Of a DNA stretch of 7,437 bases, positions 5,863-7,437 are shown piece after piece. The position numbers and the translations under genes are program-made. Position 1 is the first letter of the stretch, and every line of letters starts with the position of its first letter. The DNA is taken from positions 1-7,437 of the forward strand of contig JAUWTX010000089.1 of NCBI GenBank assembly GCA_030614505.1, in the 5' to 3' direction. Under the pieces are notes generated by a model. That model did not search any database, was not told where the DNA came from, and saw only the letters and a list, made by a program, of their open reading frames with translations. This stretch comes from Desulfuromonadales bacterium (GTDB lineage: Bacteria > Desulfobacterota > Desulfuromonadia > Desulfuromonadales > BM103).

Positions 5863-7029
5863 ATGGGCATCCTTAATAACACCGTCAGCATCTGCCAGTT
5901 CCAAATCCTTGGCACACTACCCGCCACAGACCTGGCCATCTGGGTCGGCGAAAGCCTTGCCCGCAATGGCTTCCGTTCCATCGAGCAGAGCAGCGAAGAG
6001 CTGTCGAGTGGTTGGGTCCAGCTGGATGATTATCAGGAAAGCGGCTTCGCGGGCCTGCACACTTTCCAGCATGACCATTATTTCGCCTTCTCTTTGCGCC
6101 GTGATCAGCGCAAATTACCTACTACCCTGGTCAAGCCGTACATGTTGAAGGCCGAGCAGGAGTGGCTGGCAGCCAACCCGCAGTTCAAGCGCGTACCGAA
6201 ACAGCAACGCGAAGACCTGCGTGATGCAGTACGTGGCAGCCTTTTTGCCAAGACCCTGCCGACACCGGCGATCTATGATGTTATCTGGGATACCCGCAGC
6301 AACCTGGTCACCTTCAGCAGCCTCGGCACCAACACCCTGGATCTCTTTGTAGACCATTTCAAAAAGAGCTTTGAGGGCCTGCGCCTGGTGACGCTGCACC
6401 CATTTGCCCGGGCGGGCCAAGTCATTGACGAGACCCTCCAACCGGCCCTGGCTAAAGCCAACGGTAGTGGCAGCGAAGCTGTGCTGGAGCAGGTTGAAGC
6501 TAACCAGTGGCTCGGCAGAGACTTCCTGCTCTGGTTGATGCACGAGACCATGAACGCCGCTTCTGAATACACTGTCAATCAGCCCGGTCCGGCAGTAACT
6601 GGCGATGGCTTTGTTGCTTATCTCAATGATCGCCTGCTCCTGGCGGCCAGCAGCGAAACCGGAGTACAGAAAGTCACAGTAACCGGACCGCAGGATCATT
6701 TCAGTGAGGTACGTACCGCCTTGCAAGGCGGCAAAGAGATCCACGAGTCAGTGCTTTACATAGAGAAACAGGAACAGACATGGAAGATGACCCTGAAGGG
6801 CGGCACCTTCTATTTTGCCTCCTTCAAGGCCCCGTCGGTGACTCTGGAGAAAGATGACATCACCGATCCAGCCATGGAGCACGAAGCAGTATTCTTTGAA
6901 AGGATGTACTTGCTCGAAGAGGGGTTGCAGCTTTTTGACAGCCTCCTGGCAGAATTTTTGAAGCAGCGCCTTGATGAGAGTTGGAGGCAAAAAGAACAGA
7001 CTATCAGGACTTATCTGGCGGTTGCCTAG
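5863..7029 (+). CDS. rdgC: RdgC-like recombination-associated protein
   Basis: This 388-residue cytoplasmic protein fits the RdgC family, whose E. coli member is a ring-shaped, sequence-independent DNA-binding protein that limits RecA-promoted recombination. Matching features are the Gly-Trp near residues 50-51, the central HYFAFSLRRDQRKLPTTLV segment (72-90), a basic helix with PKQQREDLRDAV (112-123), the switch into FAKTLPTPAIYDVIWDTRSNLV (about 128-149), and a C-terminal part with HFSEVRTALQGGKEI followed by WKMTLKGGTFYFASFKAP, which lines up with the E. coli DLFSDEIQAHLEAGK region. It is longer than the roughly 300-residue E. coli protein; the extra length seems to lie around residues 190-260 and includes LGRDFLLWLMHE (217-228). 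An AGGAG (5849-5853) lies nine bases before the start. It is a single gene, preceded by a hairpin leader and converging on a stress-protein gene. Confidence 0.8.
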   Translation: MGILNNTVSICQFQILGTLPATDLAIWVGESLARNGFRSIEQSSEELSSGWVQLDDYQESGFAGLHTFQHDHYFAFSLRRDQRKLPTTLVKPYMLKAEQEWLAANPQFKRVPKQQREDLRDAVRGSLFAKTLPTPAIYDVIWDTRSNLVTFSSLGTNTLDLFVDHFKKSFEGLRLVTLHPFARAGQVIDETLQPALAKANGSGSEAVLEQVEANQWLGRDFLLWLMHETMNAASEYTVNQPGPAVTGDGFVAYLNDRLLLAASSETGVQKVTVTGPQDHFSEVRTALQGGKEIHESVLYIEKQEQTWKMTLKGGTFYFASFKAPSVTLEKDDITDPAMEHEAVFFERMYLLEEGLQLFDSLLAEFLKQRLDESWRQKEQTIRTYLAVA

Positions 7030-7047
7030 AAGGCTATTGTTACTTGT

Positions 7048-7089
7048 AAACGTAAAGCCCGGCTGACATATCAGTCGGGCTTTACGTTT
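7048..7089. terminator. Bidirectional terminator between rdgC and the universal stress gene
   Basis: Arms 7048-7066 and 7071-7089 form a 19-bp stem with a single G-U wobble (G7062 with T7075) and a four-base CATA loop. The stem has a GC core (AAGCCCG/CGGGCTT) and AT-rich flanks ending in ACGTTT, so it works about equally in both directions. It begins 18 bases after the rdgC stop and lies 55 bases beyond the stop of the convergent gene, exactly where a shared terminator is expected. Confidence 0.85.
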
Positions 7090-7144
7090 GTGTAAAATGG
7101 AGACATTTACCCCCAATAGCACTAATGGGCATCAATGGCATCTC

Positions 7145-7437
7145 TTAAGGGACAAGGAGAACCATGCAGCTCGCAGCATGAAGCACCTTATGACTTACGC
7201 TACCGAGAGCCATGCCCTTGAAATCCGAAAGCCCCCTCGTACCCATCACGATGAGATCGCACTTCTCGTCTTCCGCCGCCACGATTATAGCTTGGGCAGG
7301 GTCCCCCTCGAGAATCAACACCTCGTGGTCGACACCACTCTCTTCAAGCAGTTTCTTCAGCGGAGCCGTTGTTTGCTCAGCTTTTTCCATAAACTGATTG
7401 AGAACCCTTTGGTAATAAGGTTCTCCGAGTATATCCG
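7145..7437 (-). CDS. Universal stress protein (UspA family), N-terminus cut off by window edge
   Basis: Only the C-terminal 97 codons are visible; the frame remains open to base 7437, with ILGEPYYQRVLNQFMEKAEQ upstream of the first internal Met, so the true start lies outside the window. The hallmark ATP-binding signature G-x2-G-x9-G-S is intact in VMGTRGLSDFKGMALGSVSHKVL, followed by the final beta strand CMVLLVP and the stop. The preceding LEGDPAQAIIVAAEDEKCDLIVMG matches the usual E-G-D/N-P-x-x-x-I pattern. Members bind ATP or AMP and dimerise, and are usually induced by stress or starvation; the specific role here is unknown. It converges on rdgC and shares the hairpin at 7048-7089. Confidence 0.93.
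   Translation of the reverse strand, partial: DILGEPYYQRVLNQFMEKAEQTTAPLKKLLEESGVDHEVLILEGDPAQAIIVAAEDEKCDLIVMGTRGLSDFKGMALGSVSHKVLHAASCMVLLVP

Noticed and set aside
6115..6744. 209-codon open frame on the minus strand
   Set aside because: It is antisense to the RdgC-like gene, with no ribosome-binding site support or recognisable domain.
1..7437. CRISPR arrays, tRNA/rRNA genes, insertion sequences or phage genes
   Set aside because: No regularly spaced repeats, no cloverleaf or rRNA-like sequence, no transposase or integrase motifs, and no terminal inverted repeats with target duplications were seen.

Overview
This window looks like an ordinary chromosomal stretch from a Gram-negative bacterium. 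The best guess is a Desulfuromonadales-type deltaproteobacterium (Geobacter/Pelobacter/Desulfuromonas relatives). That guess rests on the gene mix: a stand-alone BioD-like/DRTGG protein, a GspE/PilB-type ATPase, an exported DUF4197 protein and a long RdgC-like protein. It is inference from family knowledge, not from a marker gene. I see no rRNA, tRNA, CRISPR array, transposase or phage structural gene.

Left part (1-2585), all on the minus strand. Reading in the direction of transcription there is an isochorismatase-fold hydrolase, then 35 bases later a P-loop BioD-like/DRTGG protein, then after a 116-base AT-rich gap a Gfo/Idh/MocA-family dehydrogenase that runs off the left edge. The first two have strong ribosome-binding sites and probably form one transcription unit. 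The dehydrogenase may have its own promoter, preceded by a short direct repeat.

Middle (2586-5527), plus strand. A 283-base divergent intergenic region carries plausible promoters in both directions. It is followed by a complete GspE/PilB-type secretion/pilus ATPase and, 25 bases later, a secreted DUF4197 protein. This pair looks like a two-gene operon. No other pilus or type II secretion gene is visible, so the ATPase is an orphan within this window.

Noncoding gap 5528-5862. It holds a T-rich stretch with an 11-base tandem repeat, a perfect 21-bp inverted repeat (likely the operon terminator), a weak candidate promoter and a second hairpin in the leader of the next gene.

Right part (5863-7437). 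A full-length RdgC-like protein on the plus strand converges on a universal stress protein on the minus strand that is cut off by the right edge. A 19-bp stem hairpin between them probably terminates both.

I found no clearly new biological system. The items most worth a second look are the orphan GspE/PilB ATPase paired with a DUF4197 protein, the perfect 21-bp palindrome, the rdgC leader hairpin, and the stand-alone BioD/DRTGG protein coupled to an isochorismatase-like hydrolase.
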